NCBI GenBank assembly: GCA_030036985.1
Contig: JASHSD010000214.1
Span: 1 to 16,257, forward strand
Source: Bryobacteraceae bacterium
GTDB lineage: Bacteria; Acidobacteriota; Terriglobia; Bryobacterales; Bryobacteraceae
Length of the DNA: 16,257 bases
Reading direction: 5' to 3'
Numbering within the stretch: the first letter of the stretch is position 1; each line of letters opens with the position of its first letter. Shown piece by piece: positions 1 through 6,593 of this stretch. A program made the position numbers and the translations under genes. Below the pieces are notes generated by a model that was given only the letters and a program-made list of their open reading frames with translations, was not told where the DNA came from and ran no database searches.

Positions 1-4
1 GCCC

Positions 5-30
5 AAAAACGCGACTGAAGTCGCGTGTCC
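5..30 (-). repeat. REP-type palindrome, perfect 26-bp copy
   Basis: The core acgcgactgaagtcgcgt (9-26) is an 8-bp inverted repeat (ACGCGACT / AGTCGCGT) with a 2-base loop, flanked by an A run on one side and TGTCC on the other. The 26 bases are the exact reverse complement of 645-670 and 6419-6444. Only four bases of the window precede it, so it may be the right half of a paired element (REPIN) cut by the window edge. It also contributes to a second hairpin, GTGTCCAG (25-32) pairing with CTGGACAC (40-47). Confidence 0.85.
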
Positions 31-129
31 AGTTATTTCCTGGACACCACACTAGCCTCGGGTTTTAATCGAAATTTTTTGCTGGCCGGGAAACTTATCG
101 CCCCCGTGTCGCAATCCCATTAAGTCGGG

Positions 130-135
130 TATACT
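130..135 (+). promoter_or_regulatory. -10 box (TATACT) for the small gene at 146
   Basis: TATACT matches the sigma-70 -10 consensus at five of six positions and ends 10 bases before the ATG at 146. No convincing -35 lies 16-18 bases upstream (107-112 reads tgtcgc), and no Shine-Dalgarno sequence precedes the ATG. A transcript starting about 7 bases after the box would have almost no leader, so the gene may be expressed from a leaderless mRNA. Confidence 0.45.
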
Positions 136-145
136 GCGGTAAATC

Positions 146-466
146 ATGGACCGTTATCGCGAGATTGGCGACCTGCTCAGATCTCAGCTGGACGAATCCA
201 GGGAAGCGTACGATCGGGCGAAGTTGGATTTCAAACGCATCTCTGGAGAAATCCCCGGCATTCTGCCGCACCCCGACGGCTCCAGATTGTTGGAGAACGC
301 CGCGCGTGTGCAAAGCGCCGCCATACAGGCATACGTTGCCTCGCTCCGGCGCTTCAATGACTTTCTGATCAACGGAACCGTTCCGAAAGACATGGAGGAT
401 CCGCGAAAGAAGCCGGCATCGAGCGAGTCGGCGGAAGATGAAGGGTCATCGGAAGAGATCGCGTGA
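146..466 (+). CDS. Hypothetical small helical protein (106 aa)
   Basis: I cannot assign a function. The product is short, soluble and charged. Residues 1-80 look strongly helical, with regular spacing of Leu, Ile and Ala. A Pro/Gly break at about residues 36-46 (EIPGILPHPDGS) separates two probable helices, so a helical hairpin is likely. The last 25 residues are acidic and Ser/Glu-rich, probably disordered. There is no signal peptide, membrane segment or recognisable catalytic motif. The start is the ATG 10 bases after a TATACT box; no Shine-Dalgarno is visible. The stop codon lies inside the 8-bp hairpin at 463-484. The gene stands alone, on the opposite strand from most of the window, and REP-type palindromes lie on both sides. 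Coding character is good, and the opposite-strand frames here read as shadows. Confidence 0.7.
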   Translation: MDRYREIGDLLRSQLDESREAYDRAKLDFKRISGEIPGILPHPDGSRLLENAARVQSAAIQAYVASLRRFNDFLINGTVPKDMEDPRKKPASSESAEDEGSSEEIA

Positions 467-484
467 CGATTTCCGAATCGTCAC
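463..484. other. Hairpin overlapping the stop codon of the 146-466 gene
   Basis: GTGACGAT (463-470) pairs perfectly with ATCGTCAC (477-484) around a 6-base loop. The gene's TGA stop is within the left arm. It is followed by AAAAAA rather than a T tract on the plus strand, so it does not look like an intrinsic terminator. It could protect the 3' end of the message. Confidence 0.5.
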
Positions 485-772
485 AAAAAACCTTTACCGA
501 GCCGCGACCGCGAGGAAGCGCAAAGGGCGCTGTCCCGCGCCGCAATACAGCGGAGGAACTCGTCATTCGTGCGGCGGGACGCGACCCGTTTTTGCGCGTG
601 TTCCTCTTCCCCGACGCTTGGTCTGTGAGATATACGGGCTAACCGGACACGCGACTTCAGTCGCGTTTTTTGGTGCGACATCCGAAGACGCGACTCAAGT
701 CGCGTGTCCGAACCACCTGGACGCAACATGGGCCCCATCAAGGCCGCTTGAGCCGGGCTATTGAAAACAAAC
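485..772. other. Intergenic stretch containing a REPIN-like element
   Basis: I see no gene between the small helical protein and the tRNA. The only recognisable structure is the paired palindrome at 645-709. The sequence at 576-593 (gggacgcgacccgttttt) may be a decayed palindrome copy, but the match is too short to call. Confidence 0.6.
645..709. repeat. REPIN-like element: two inverted REP palindromes, 65 bp
   Basis: The left half 645-670 is a perfect copy of the 26-bp palindrome (core acgcgacttcagtcgcgt, 649-666). The right half 684-709 is the same unit inverted with three mismatches (core acgcgactcaagtcgcgt, 688-705). Thirteen bases separate them. The whole element can fold into one long nested hairpin. 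The element at 6419-6483 has the same 26-13-26 layout. Such pairs are typical of REPINs mobilised in trans by RAYT (TnpA-REP) transposases; no RAYT gene lies in the window. Confidence 0.85.
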
Positions 773-862
773 TGGCGGAGAGACAGGGATTCGAACCCTG
801 GATAGAGTTTCCCCTATACACGCTTTCCAAGCGTGCGCCTTCAACCACTCGGCCATCTCTCC
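773..862 (-). tRNA. tRNA-Ser (anticodon GGA)
   Basis: Read on the minus strand, the 7-bp acceptor stem GGAGAGA (862-856) pairs with TCTCTCC (783-777). A discriminator G and an encoded CCA (775-773) follow. The anticodon loop is 830-824, with anticodon GGA at 828-826, so it reads UCC and UCU. A long variable arm (GTATAGGG ... CTCTATC) marks it as a class II tRNA, and the T arm has TTCGAAT in its loop. All stems are intact. No clear intrinsic terminator follows it; the REPIN-like element lies about 63 bases downstream. Confidence 0.97.
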
Positions 863-940
863 AGTCGGATGAATTAAGGTTGATGCGCCCTTACGTCGCG
901 CAAGCTCAGGATATCACGCGTGCGCTCAGTTCAGCCCGCC

Positions 941-2140
941 TCAGCGGTGTCCGCCGCCGGCATGTCCACCGCCGCCGCCGATGCTGCCGCCTCGCGAGCC
1001 GAAGTTGCCGCCGCCGCCGGAGCTGCTTGCGGTCGGCACGCCCCCACGCGTGGCGCCGCCCGCGGCGGCCGCGGATCCGAGCGCTTCACCGGTGCGCAGG
1101 GGTGAACCCGACGACACGCGGCCCGTGCTGCTCAGCAGGTCGTTGATCGGAGCGGTTCTGGTTGTCGAAGATCTCAGACCATAAGAGGGACGCCCGACCG
1201 CGCTTGCGCCCACCGGTCCACCGCCGCCATACCAGTAACCCGACGGCGAGTAGTAGTTGTAAATCGTGCCGGGGCTGAAGAAGCCGTATCCGAAAGGACT
1301 CCACATCGTCCCGACCGCCGGAACGTAAGTGTACATACCGAAGTAAGGATTGTAATACCAGCCCCCGTTCCAAGCCCCTGGACCGTATCCGACGCCGCCG
1401 TATCCCAATCCGCCGTAGCCAAGACCGTAACCGAGTCCCGAGCCGTAACCACCGTAACCCGATCCATAGCTCCCGGAATTGATCGTACGCGCCGACGACA
1501 TATTCGCGGCCGAGAGCGCCTGCGACCGGTCGCGCGCCCACAGATAGAGGTCGTCACCGGCATTTGCGTCGAACCGCTCGGTGAGCAGCGCCGCCGATAG
1601 ATTCGCCAGATGGCCCTCGTGTACGGTGACCCGGTTCTGAATCCCGGCATCCCCGGAAGCCTGCACCAGAGCTTCGCCCTTGAAAACCTTCACCTGGCCG
1701 GGATTCGAATTCAGTTCGGCCAAGCCATGCTTCACCATCTGGATCTCGTAGTCCTTGTACAACAGGGTTACGGGTGAATCCTTGACATCCAGTTGCGGAT
1801 CGTCCGATTCGAGGATCACGTTGCCCGAGAGAACGTCCACGCGCGTGCTGATCAATCTGTTATCGATCATCCGGATCGAGCTGTTCTCGCCCAGACGCAG
1901 AAACACGCCGGGCGTCAGCAGCACCTCGGCGCGGCCCGCCTTCGTGCTCAGGACGCTCTGTTCCTTGACTTCGGCAAACTTGCCGAACTTCGCCTGGACC
2001 GGCGTGCCGTCGATAGCGACATCGCCCTCAAAGTAATGCAACGTACCGGAATGGGCCGACATGACGGTCTGCGCGGAGCAAACCGCGCCTGTGATCGCCA
2101 TCAAAACGGCAGCGGACGATACTCGGCGCTGGGTAGACAT
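941..2140 (-). CDS. FecR-domain secreted protein with Gly/Tyr-rich tail
   Basis: This is a 399-residue exported protein of unknown role. Residues 1-24 form a signal peptide (basic start, hydrophobic core, cleavage near CSA-QT). Residues about 35-130 form a FecR-type beta domain, including TKAGRAEVLLTPGVFLRLG, where the GRAEVLL..G..LRLG pattern is typical. From about residue 225 the chain is Gly/Tyr-rich (GYGGYGSGLGYG-type repeats), and the last 25 residues are nearly all Gly, Ser and His. There are no transmembrane helices and no neighbouring ECF sigma factor or TonB receptor, so classical iron signalling is unlikely; a cell-surface or matrix role is possible but inferred. I chose the ATG at 2140 rather than the one at 2164, because AGAGGA sits 5 bases upstream and the earlier ATG overlaps a probable -10 box. 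Confidence 0.85.
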   Translation of the reverse strand: MSTQRRVSSAAVLMAITGAVCSAQTVMSAHSGTLHYFEGDVAIDGTPVQAKFGKFAEVKEQSVLSTKAGRAEVLLTPGVFLRLGENSSIRMIDNRLISTRVDVLSGNVILESDDPQLDVKDSPVTLLYKDYEIQMVKHGLAELNSNPGQVKVFKGEALVQASGDAGIQNRVTVHEGHLANLSAALLTERFDANAGDDLYLWARDRSQALSAANMSSARTINSGSYGSGYGGYGSGLGYGLGYGGLGYGGVGYGPGAWNGGWYYNPYFGMYTYVPAVGTMWSPFGYGFFSPGTIYNYYSPSGYWYGGGGPVGASAVGRPSYGLRSSTTRTAPINDLLSSTGRVSSGSPLRTGEALGSAAAAGGATRGGVPTASSSGGGGNFGSRGGSIGGGGGHAGGGHR

Positions 2141-2159
2141 AGGGATCCTCTTGAACTGA

Positions 2160-2189
2160 ATCATCCCCCCTTTGGCCTGTCGATGTCAA
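2160..2189 (-). promoter_or_regulatory. Probable sigma-70 promoter of the FecR-domain gene
   Basis: On the minus strand a perfect -35 TTGACA (2189-2184) is followed after 18 bases by GATGAT (2165-2160), four of six to the -10 consensus. Transcription would begin near 2153. That leaves a short leader holding the AGAGGA ribosome binding site and the ATG at 2140. It argues against the in-frame ATG at 2164, which lies within the -10. Confidence 0.45.
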
Positions 2190-2260
2190 CGCCGACGGAG
2201 GGACGCCGTCTGTTATAACCCACCGGAGGGAAAAAGTTTCGGATTCGCTGCCAAATGTAC

Positions 2261-2290
2261 TTTACAGTGAAAAGTAGTTTTCAATATACT
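2261..2290 (+). promoter_or_regulatory. Strong sigma-70 promoter of the ankyrin lipoprotein, apparently leaderless
   Basis: TTTACA (2261-2266) and TATACT (2285-2290) are separated by 18 bases, and each matches consensus at five of six positions. The ATG at 2297 follows the -10 box by only six bases, so transcription would begin at or next to the start codon. No Shine-Dalgarno is present. Confidence 0.6.
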
Positions 2291-2296
2291 TGGCCC

Positions 2297-2644
2297 ATGT
2301 GGATAACGATTCTGTTTTGCATTTCCCTCCTGCTGTTGGGTTGCGGCGTCGGGACTCAGTTACCGCCCCTGTGTACTGCGGCGCGATCCGGGGACACCAC
2401 GCTCATCGAGGCGTTGCTCGGCTCGGGTGAGAACGTAAACGAACGTGGCGGCGTAAATGACTGGACGGCTCTGATGCACGCCGTTCACAAGAACCAGCCC
2501 GCCGCGGTCGAGGCGTTGCTGGCCGGCGGCGCCGACGTGAACGCCACCGCCGGCGCCCGCGGGCGAACCACGGCCCTGCTTCTGGCCGAATCCGAAGGAC
2601 TGACGCGGATTGCGGCGATCCTGCGCGCTCACGGCGCCCGATAG
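2297..2644 (+). CDS. Small ankyrin-repeat lipoprotein (115 aa)
   Basis: The product begins with a typical lipoprotein signal: a hydrophobic run, then LLLLGC with the acylated cysteine at residue 16. About three ankyrin repeats follow and fill the rest of the chain. Visible signatures are LCTAARSGDTTLIEALLGSG, WTALMHAVHKNQPAAVEALL with GADVN, and TALLLAESEGLTRIAAILRA. It is therefore probably a lipid-anchored protein-binding module on the outer face of a membrane; its partner is unknown. An in-frame ATG at 2255 would add 14 residues, but it lies upstream of the promoter and would hide the lipoprotein signal. The gene diverges from the FecR-domain gene, with about 155 bases between the starts, so the two may share regulation. 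Confidence 0.85.
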   Translation: MWITILFCISLLLLGCGVGTQLPPLCTAARSGDTTLIEALLGSGENVNERGGVNDWTALMHAVHKNQPAAVEALLAGGADVNATAGARGRTTALLLAESEGLTRIAAILRAHGAR

Positions 2645-2663
2645 GATAGGACAGGATAGGACA
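2644..2663 (+). repeat. Two tandem copies of GGATAGGACA
   Basis: The 10-mer GGATAGGACA occurs twice head to tail, starting at the stop codon of the ankyrin lipoprotein. The second copy runs into the GGACAC end of the REP palindrome. Confidence 0.6.
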
Positions 2664-2683
2664 CGCGACTTTAGTCGCGTCTC
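2659..2683 (+). repeat. Solitary REP palindrome, TT-loop variant
   Basis: GGACAC followed by the core acgcgactttagtcgcgt (2663-2680) has the same arms as the paired copies, but its loop is TT and it is followed by ctc instead of a T run. No inverted partner lies nearby. The copy at 6594-6618 has the same loop. Confidence 0.75.
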
Positions 2684-2699
2684 TTGCTTTCGCGCCCTC

Positions 2700-2722
2700 G
2701 TGGCGCAGACTCTCAGTCTGCC
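2700..2722 (+). repeat. Short hairpin repeat beginning GTGGCGCA
   Basis: GCAGACT (2705-2711) pairs with AGTCTGC (2715-2721) around CTC. It begins with GTGGCGCA, as do the double-hairpin repeats at 6492 and 9968, so it may be a related but shorter family member. It lies between the convergent ends of the ankyrin lipoprotein and the envelope operon. Confidence 0.5.
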
Positions 2723-2773
2723 GTGCCTCGGTTCGCTTCAGCTTTTACATTTTGTGGCCGGCAGAATGGTGGC

Positions 2774-2806
2774 ATAGGCTTCACCCGTGAGTATAGGCTT
2801 CCACCC
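2774..2806. repeat. Imperfect direct repeat ATAGGCTTC(C)ACCC
   Basis: ataggcttcaccc (2774-2786) recurs as ataggcttccaccc (2793-2806), 19 bases on. It lies just after the stop of the nucleotide-sugar dehydrogenase. I see no function. Confidence 0.45.
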
Positions 2807-2811
2807 CGACC

Positions 2812-4140
2812 CTACAGCCGCACAATCTTATCCGACTTAAACCGCTTCAGCGCATTGCGCGTATCCACGATCAGACTGGCCTGATCGATCAGCGTCTTGT
2901 AATCGAAATCCGAATGATCGGTAACCACGACAACGCAATCCGACGTTTTCATGGCTCCCGGCTCCTCGGTAAAGATCGAGCCGTCTTCGAGCCGGATCTC
3001 CGGCGCATGCGGATCGGTAAACGAAACAATAGCCCCGCGCTTCTTCAGCAGATGAATAATATCGAGCGCCGGCGATTCCCGCAGATCGTCGATATCGCGC
3101 TTGTAAGCCACTCCGTAAATGTGAACCTTCGAACCCTTCAGCGGCTTGCCCACGTCGTTCAGCGCGTTCTGCACCTTCGTGACCGCGAAATGCGGCATCT
3201 GCCCGTTGATATAACCTGCGAGTTCGATGAACCGCGCCTCGATCCCGGACTGTTTCGTCTTCCACGAAAGATAAAACGGATCGATCGGAATGCAGTGGCC
3301 GCCCAGCCCCGGTCCGGGAAAGAACGGCATAAAGCCGAACGGCTTGGTGGCCGCGGCCTCGATCACTTCCCAAACGTTGATGCCCATACCGTCGCACATC
3401 ACCGCCATCTCGTTCACGAGCCCGATATTGATCATGCGGAACGTGTTTTCGAGCAGCTTCACCATCTCCGCGACCTGCGTCGAAGTCACCGGCACCACTT
3501 TGTCCAGAGCCTGGGAATAGAAAAGGCAGCCCAGCTCGGTGCAGGCGGGCGTGGTTCCGCCGACCACTTTGGGAATGTTCTTCGTCTGATACTTCGGATT
3601 GCCCGGGTCCACCCGTTCGGGCGAAAAGCAGAGAAAGAAATCCTGGCCGACTTTCAAACCGGATTTCTCCAGCATGGGCAGCACCAGCTCGTCGGTTGTG
3701 CCGGGATATGTCGTCGACTCCAGAATCACCAGCAGGCCTTCGTGTATGTATTTGGCGATCTCGTCGCACGCGGCCACGATGTAACTCATGTCCGGATCTT
3801 TCGTCTTGCGCAGCGGCGTGGGCACGGCGATGTTGATCGTGTCGAGTTCGCGAATCGCGGAAAAATCGGTGGTGGCGCGAAGCTTGCCGCTCGCCACGAT
3901 CGGTTCAAGGCTGGACGACGGAACGTCGCCGATGTAGGAATCGGCCGCATTGACGCGCGCGCATTTGCCCGCAAGCAGATCGATGCCGGTAACTTCATAT
4001 CCGGCCTGAGCGAATTCGACCGCCAACGGCAGACCCACATACCCAAGACCGACGACCCCGACTTTCGCGGTTTTGGATCGGATTTTGTCCGCAAGTTCCT
4101 GTGCCCGTCCGGACGCGGCGGGTGTTTCCAAACTAGTCAT
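2812..4140 (-). CDS. Nucleotide-sugar dehydrogenase (UDP-HexNAc 6-dehydrogenase, WbpA-like)
   Basis: This cytoplasmic enzyme of the UDP-glucose/GDP-mannose dehydrogenase family oxidises C6 of a UDP-sugar to the acid with two NAD+. From the ATG at 4140 it has 442 residues, normal for the family. The Rossmann NAD motif GLGYVGLPLA is at 31-40, ESTTYPGTT at about 141-149, and SPERVDPG at 173-180. The catalytic cysteine is C283 in GLGGHCIPIDPFY. The C-terminal domain has GVAYKRDIDDLRESPA. SPERVDPG and the GHCIPIDP context favour the WbpA/TviB group (UDP-GlcNAc or UDP-ManNAc) over UDP-glucose dehydrogenase, but the substrate is inferred. The start overlaps the dapF stop by 8 bases, so translation is probably coupled. 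A GTG at 4158 is an alternative start. It is the last gene of the operon and likely makes uronic acids for an envelope glycan. Confidence 0.93.
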   Translation of the reverse strand: MTSLETPAASGRAQELADKIRSKTAKVGVVGLGYVGLPLAVEFAQAGYEVTGIDLLAGKCARVNAADSYIGDVPSSSLEPIVASGKLRATTDFSAIRELDTINIAVPTPLRKTKDPDMSYIVAACDEIAKYIHEGLLVILESTTYPGTTDELVLPMLEKSGLKVGQDFFLCFSPERVDPGNPKYQTKNIPKVVGGTTPACTELGCLFYSQALDKVVPVTSTQVAEMVKLLENTFRMINIGLVNEMAVMCDGMGINVWEVIEAAATKPFGFMPFFPGPGLGGHCIPIDPFYLSWKTKQSGIEARFIELAGYINGQMPHFAVTKVQNALNDVGKPLKGSKVHIYGVAYKRDIDDLRESPALDIIHLLKKRGAIVSFTDPHAPEIRLEDGSIFTEEPGAMKTSDCVVVVTDHSDFDYKTLIDQASLIVDTRNALKRFKSDKIVRL

Positions 4141-4930
4141 TCCCGATAATTTTCGCACAGTAGAACACGCCGTCCGCGATATACTCGGCCGGACCCGTCA
4201 GCCACGCCTCCGGTTCGAACCGCAGATACAGCGGACCCGCGGGCGTCTCGACCGTTACCGGGTTTTCCACCAGGCCCCGCGCGAGAGCCGCCGCGGCTGC
4301 GCCCGTCGATCCCGTGCCGGAGCTGTTCGTTTCTCCGGCGCCGCGTTCCCAGAAGCGCACGTCGATGGTATGCGAATCGACCCGCCGCACGAAGGACACG
4401 TTCGTCCGGTTCGGAAATCGCGGGTCTTTCTCCGTCGCCGCGCCGAGAGAGCGCCAATCGAAATCGAAGCTCTCGACGGGAAACACGCACTGCGGATTGC
4501 CGGCATTGACGATCGCCGCGTCGCGGCCCTGCACGTTCGCGGCGAGTTCCACCACCCGGATATCGCCCATATTCATCTCGAACAGAAACCTGCGTTCGCC
4601 GCGCGACAGCAGCCGGAGAGTTTTCACGCCCGCCCCGGTGCGGATGCGGAACTTATTGCGCCCCGGCCGCGCCAGCGCCAACACCGCCGCGGCGCAGCGC
4701 GTGCCGTTGCCCGAGAACTCCGGCTCGCTGCCGTCGGAGTTGAAGAGCCGGATCGAAGGTTCGTCGTCGTTGGTGGAGTCCAGAAGCATCCACCCGTCGG
4801 CGCCCACGCCGGTATGGCGATCGCAGATGGCGATTGCAATCTGCGGGAGATCGGCCGCGGGCGCGTCCGCAACGCGTGTGATCAGAAAATCGTTGCCGGC
4901 GCCGTGCAGTTTAGCGAAGGGGATCGTCAT
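4133..4930 (-). CDS. dapF: Diaminopimelate epimerase homologue lacking both catalytic cysteines
   Basis: By family, DapF interconverts LL- and meso-diaminopimelate for lysine and peptidoglycan synthesis. The 265-residue product has normal length and keeps the N-terminal FAKLHGAGNDF, NSDGSE before SGNGTR, and WERGAGET before SSGTG. Canonical enzymes have Cys in CGNG and in ACGTG, and these two thiols act as the acid/base pair. Here both are serine: S73 (TCG, 4714-4712) and S204 (TCC, 4321-4319). The conserved GNPHC histidine is also Gln (GNPQC, Q147). The fold is clearly DapF, but classical epimerase activity is doubtful. The start is ATG 4930, which makes S73 fall on the classical Cys73 number; a TTG at 4951 is an alternative. 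It overlaps the upstream glycosyltransferase by 20 bases and the downstream dehydrogenase by 8, so it is within one operon. Confidence 0.88.
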   Translation of the reverse strand: MTIPFAKLHGAGNDFLITRVADAPAADLPQIAIAICDRHTGVGADGWMLLDSTNDDEPSIRLFNSDGSEPEFSGNGTRCAAAVLALARPGRNKFRIRTGAGVKTLRLLSRGERRFLFEMNMGDIRVVELAANVQGRDAAIVNAGNPQCVFPVESFDFDWRSLGAATEKDPRFPNRTNVSFVRRVDSHTIDVRFWERGAGETNSSGTGSTGAAAAALARGLVENPVTVETPAGPLYLRFEPEAWLTGPAEYIADGVFYCAKIIGND

Positions 4931-6455
4931 CGGCTCTCTTATAGATTTCAATTACGGGTGCGCCTTTCACGGTAACGCGGCGCTCTAGTTCGTATCGCGG
5001 ACCATGCAGCCGCGCCTTGTCCAGCATCGTCTGGACCGCGTCGCCGTTTTCCACCACAGCCCAGTCGGTGTGCAGAAAAAGATCGGGACGGCCCATCGCG
5101 GCGTTGAATTCGAGATCGTTGTCGCCGGTCAATGTGCGTCGCAGCCGGACGTCCAGCGTGCGATAAATCGGCGTGAGATCGCCGAAACTGGTGAGGAAAG
5201 TCTCGTGCGGTTCGGCGGCCTGCGCGAGATACGCCGCGGCCTGCGCAATGGATTCGCGCCGCGCGCGTGAATTGACGTCCGATTCCTGCCACGTGATGGA
5301 GGGCGTCGCCGGATGGATCAGGAACGGCGACACCGCGATCAGCACGATCGCGGTCGCCGTGAATTTATACGGAAACTGGCGCGCCAGCGCAGCCGCTCCC
5401 AGCGCCGCCAGAGGCAACAGAGCCAAACCGTAGCGCGTGTTGTAAAAGGTGTGCGGCCACAATGCCGGGACAAAGATCGGAACGCCCGAAGAATGAATCG
5501 CCCAGATGTAAAAGACCGGCGGCAGAGCCAGCAGAAGCACGGGCCAAGCGATCCACCGCATGATCGCGATGGCCAAACCCGCGGCTCCGGCAATGAGCGC
5601 CGGCCAACCCGCGACCGCCTGCCCCGCCGCAAAAAAATACTGCGCCGCCACGCGCCAGTCGCCTCTGCCGGGATAGGGATGACTTCCCTGAATCGCCAGC
5701 GCCGAATAGGGTCCGCGATAAAAGTACAACGGATCTCCGTAATACCAGCGATTATGCGCCAGCCAGAGAACAGGACCGGCGCCCGCGATCACGCAGAACA
5801 CGATCGCCGCGGCGACGCGTTTTCCGCCAGGGCTCACGAATATGAAAACGGCAACGAAAGGCAACAGAAACCAGGCTTCGTATCGCGTCAACGTTCCCGC
5901 AAACGCGGCCAGCGCTGCCCCGATCAGCGCGCCCCAGCCCCCGCGAAAGCGAAGGGTGGACTCGCGAAAGCGGACGGTGAAATAAAGCAACGCGAAAAGC
6001 GCGGCGAAGAACACCGGCTCGGTCATCGGCGTAGACCCCAGATAGAGCGTGTTCGGATTCAGCAGAAACACCGCGGCCCCCGCGGCGGCGGCCGCGGCAT
6101 CCGAAAAGATTCGCCGCAGCGCCGCGAAAAGGAAGCCCGCCGCCAGCGCCATGCAGATGCCGGACGTGATCGCGCCGGCAAGTCCAGTCCGCCAAAGCCA
6201 GTCATTGCGGACCAGAGGAATCATGAGGAGATGCGGCAGCGGCAGCCAGGTCGTTCCCACCTGCGACCATCCCGGCGTCAGCGAATCGACGATACGCCGT
6301 GCGATATCGAGGTGCGCCTCGCCATCGCCGAAATAAAGCGTAGCGCCGCTGCGATAGAAGTAAGCCACGGCAGCGGCGATAACGACAGCCGCCCCAATCG
6401 GAAAACTATTCCGAGACCGGACACGCGACTTCAGTCGCGTTTTTGAACGCCACAT
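4911..6455 (-). CDS. GT-C-like integral membrane glycosyltransferase (514 aa)
   Basis: This is a polytopic inner-membrane protein with roughly ten or more hydrophobic helices and a soluble C-terminal part from about residue 395. The first extracytoplasmic loop carries FGDGEAHLDIARRI, where an acidic pair is expected in GT-C enzymes that use lipid-phosphate sugar donors. GSTPMTEP later in the chain is another motif common in this class, as in GT39/ArnT-like proteins. Donor and acceptor cannot be read from the sequence. The only ATG in frame is at 6455, directly after an in-frame TAA. It lies in the spacer of a REPIN-like repeat, so residues 2-13 (WRSKTRLKSRVR) are encoded by the repeat. No Shine-Dalgarno precedes it. 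The basic N-terminus fits a cytoplasmic start before helix 1. It begins the three-gene operon with dapF and the nucleotide-sugar dehydrogenase. Confidence 0.8.
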   Translation of the reverse strand: MWRSKTRLKSRVRSRNSFPIGAAVVIAAAVAYFYRSGATLYFGDGEAHLDIARRIVDSLTPGWSQVGTTWLPLPHLLMIPLVRNDWLWRTGLAGAITSGICMALAAGFLFAALRRIFSDAAAAAAGAAVFLLNPNTLYLGSTPMTEPVFFAALFALLYFTVRFRESTLRFRGGWGALIGAALAAFAGTLTRYEAWFLLPFVAVFIFVSPGGKRVAAAIVFCVIAGAGPVLWLAHNRWYYGDPLYFYRGPYSALAIQGSHPYPGRGDWRVAAQYFFAAGQAVAGWPALIAGAAGLAIAIMRWIAWPVLLLALPPVFYIWAIHSSGVPIFVPALWPHTFYNTRYGLALLPLAALGAAALARQFPYKFTATAIVLIAVSPFLIHPATPSITWQESDVNSRARRESIAQAAAYLAQAAEPHETFLTSFGDLTPIYRTLDVRLRRTLTGDNDLEFNAAMGRPDLFLHTDWAVVENGDAVQTMLDKARLHGPRYELERRVTVKGAPVIEIYKRADDDPLR

Positions 6456-6483
6456 TTAAAAACACGACTGAAATCGCGTATCC
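6419..6483. repeat. REPIN-like element: two inverted REP palindromes, 65 bp
   Basis: The left half 6419-6444 is a perfect 26-bp copy (core acgcgacttcagtcgcgt, 6423-6440). The right half 6458-6483 is the inverted unit with three mismatches. The spacer is 13 bases, as in 645-709. The element spans the start codon and the first 13 codons of the glycosyltransferase gene. Confidence 0.85.
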
Positions 6484-6485
6484 AC

Positions 6486-6542
6486 GTCATTGTGGCGCAA
6501 GCACTCGTGCTTGCCGCGCCGAGACTCATCTCGGCGCTTGCC
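6486..6542 (+). repeat. Double-hairpin repeat, copy 1
   Basis: Two hairpins lie side by side. GCAAGCAC (6497-6504) pairs with GTGCTTGC (6507-6514), and GCGCCGAGA (6516-6524) pairs with TCTCGGCGC (6529-6537). The unit matches 9963-10018 with only a few differences, and those in the first stem keep it paired. It lies upstream of the glycosyltransferase gene, next to the REPIN-like element. Confidence 0.8.
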
Positions 6543-6593
6543 ATACGGGCATCGATCTCCTCCCGAGTCAGCCCATTCCGAGCCGCGCGCAAG

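Noticed and set aside
42..67. Possible degenerate inverted partner to the REP copy at 5-30
   Set aside because: Only about 17 of 26 bases match and the spacing is 11 bases, not 13. The hairpin with 25-32 is real, but the repeat identity is not.
463..490. Hairpin followed by a base run, considered as a terminator for the 146-466 gene
   Set aside because: The run is A on the plus strand. An intrinsic terminator would need T after the stem.
576..593. Possible decayed REP copy (gggacgcgacccgttttt)
   Set aside because: Only one arm and the T run are recognisable; chance similarity cannot be excluded.
670..1146. Plus-strand open frame of 158 codons
   Set aside because: It runs through the right half of the REPIN-like element and antisense through tRNA-Ser, then antisense into the FecR gene. 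The peptide is a by-product of these.
2141..2164. Eight-residue longer N-terminus for the FecR protein
   Set aside because: The ATG at 2164 overlaps the probable -10 box, and the G run abuts it with no spacing, whereas 2140 has a well-placed AGAGGA.
2914..4149. Plus-strand open frame of 411 codons
   Set aside because: It is a shadow of the nucleotide-sugar dehydrogenase, which has every family motif on the minus strand.
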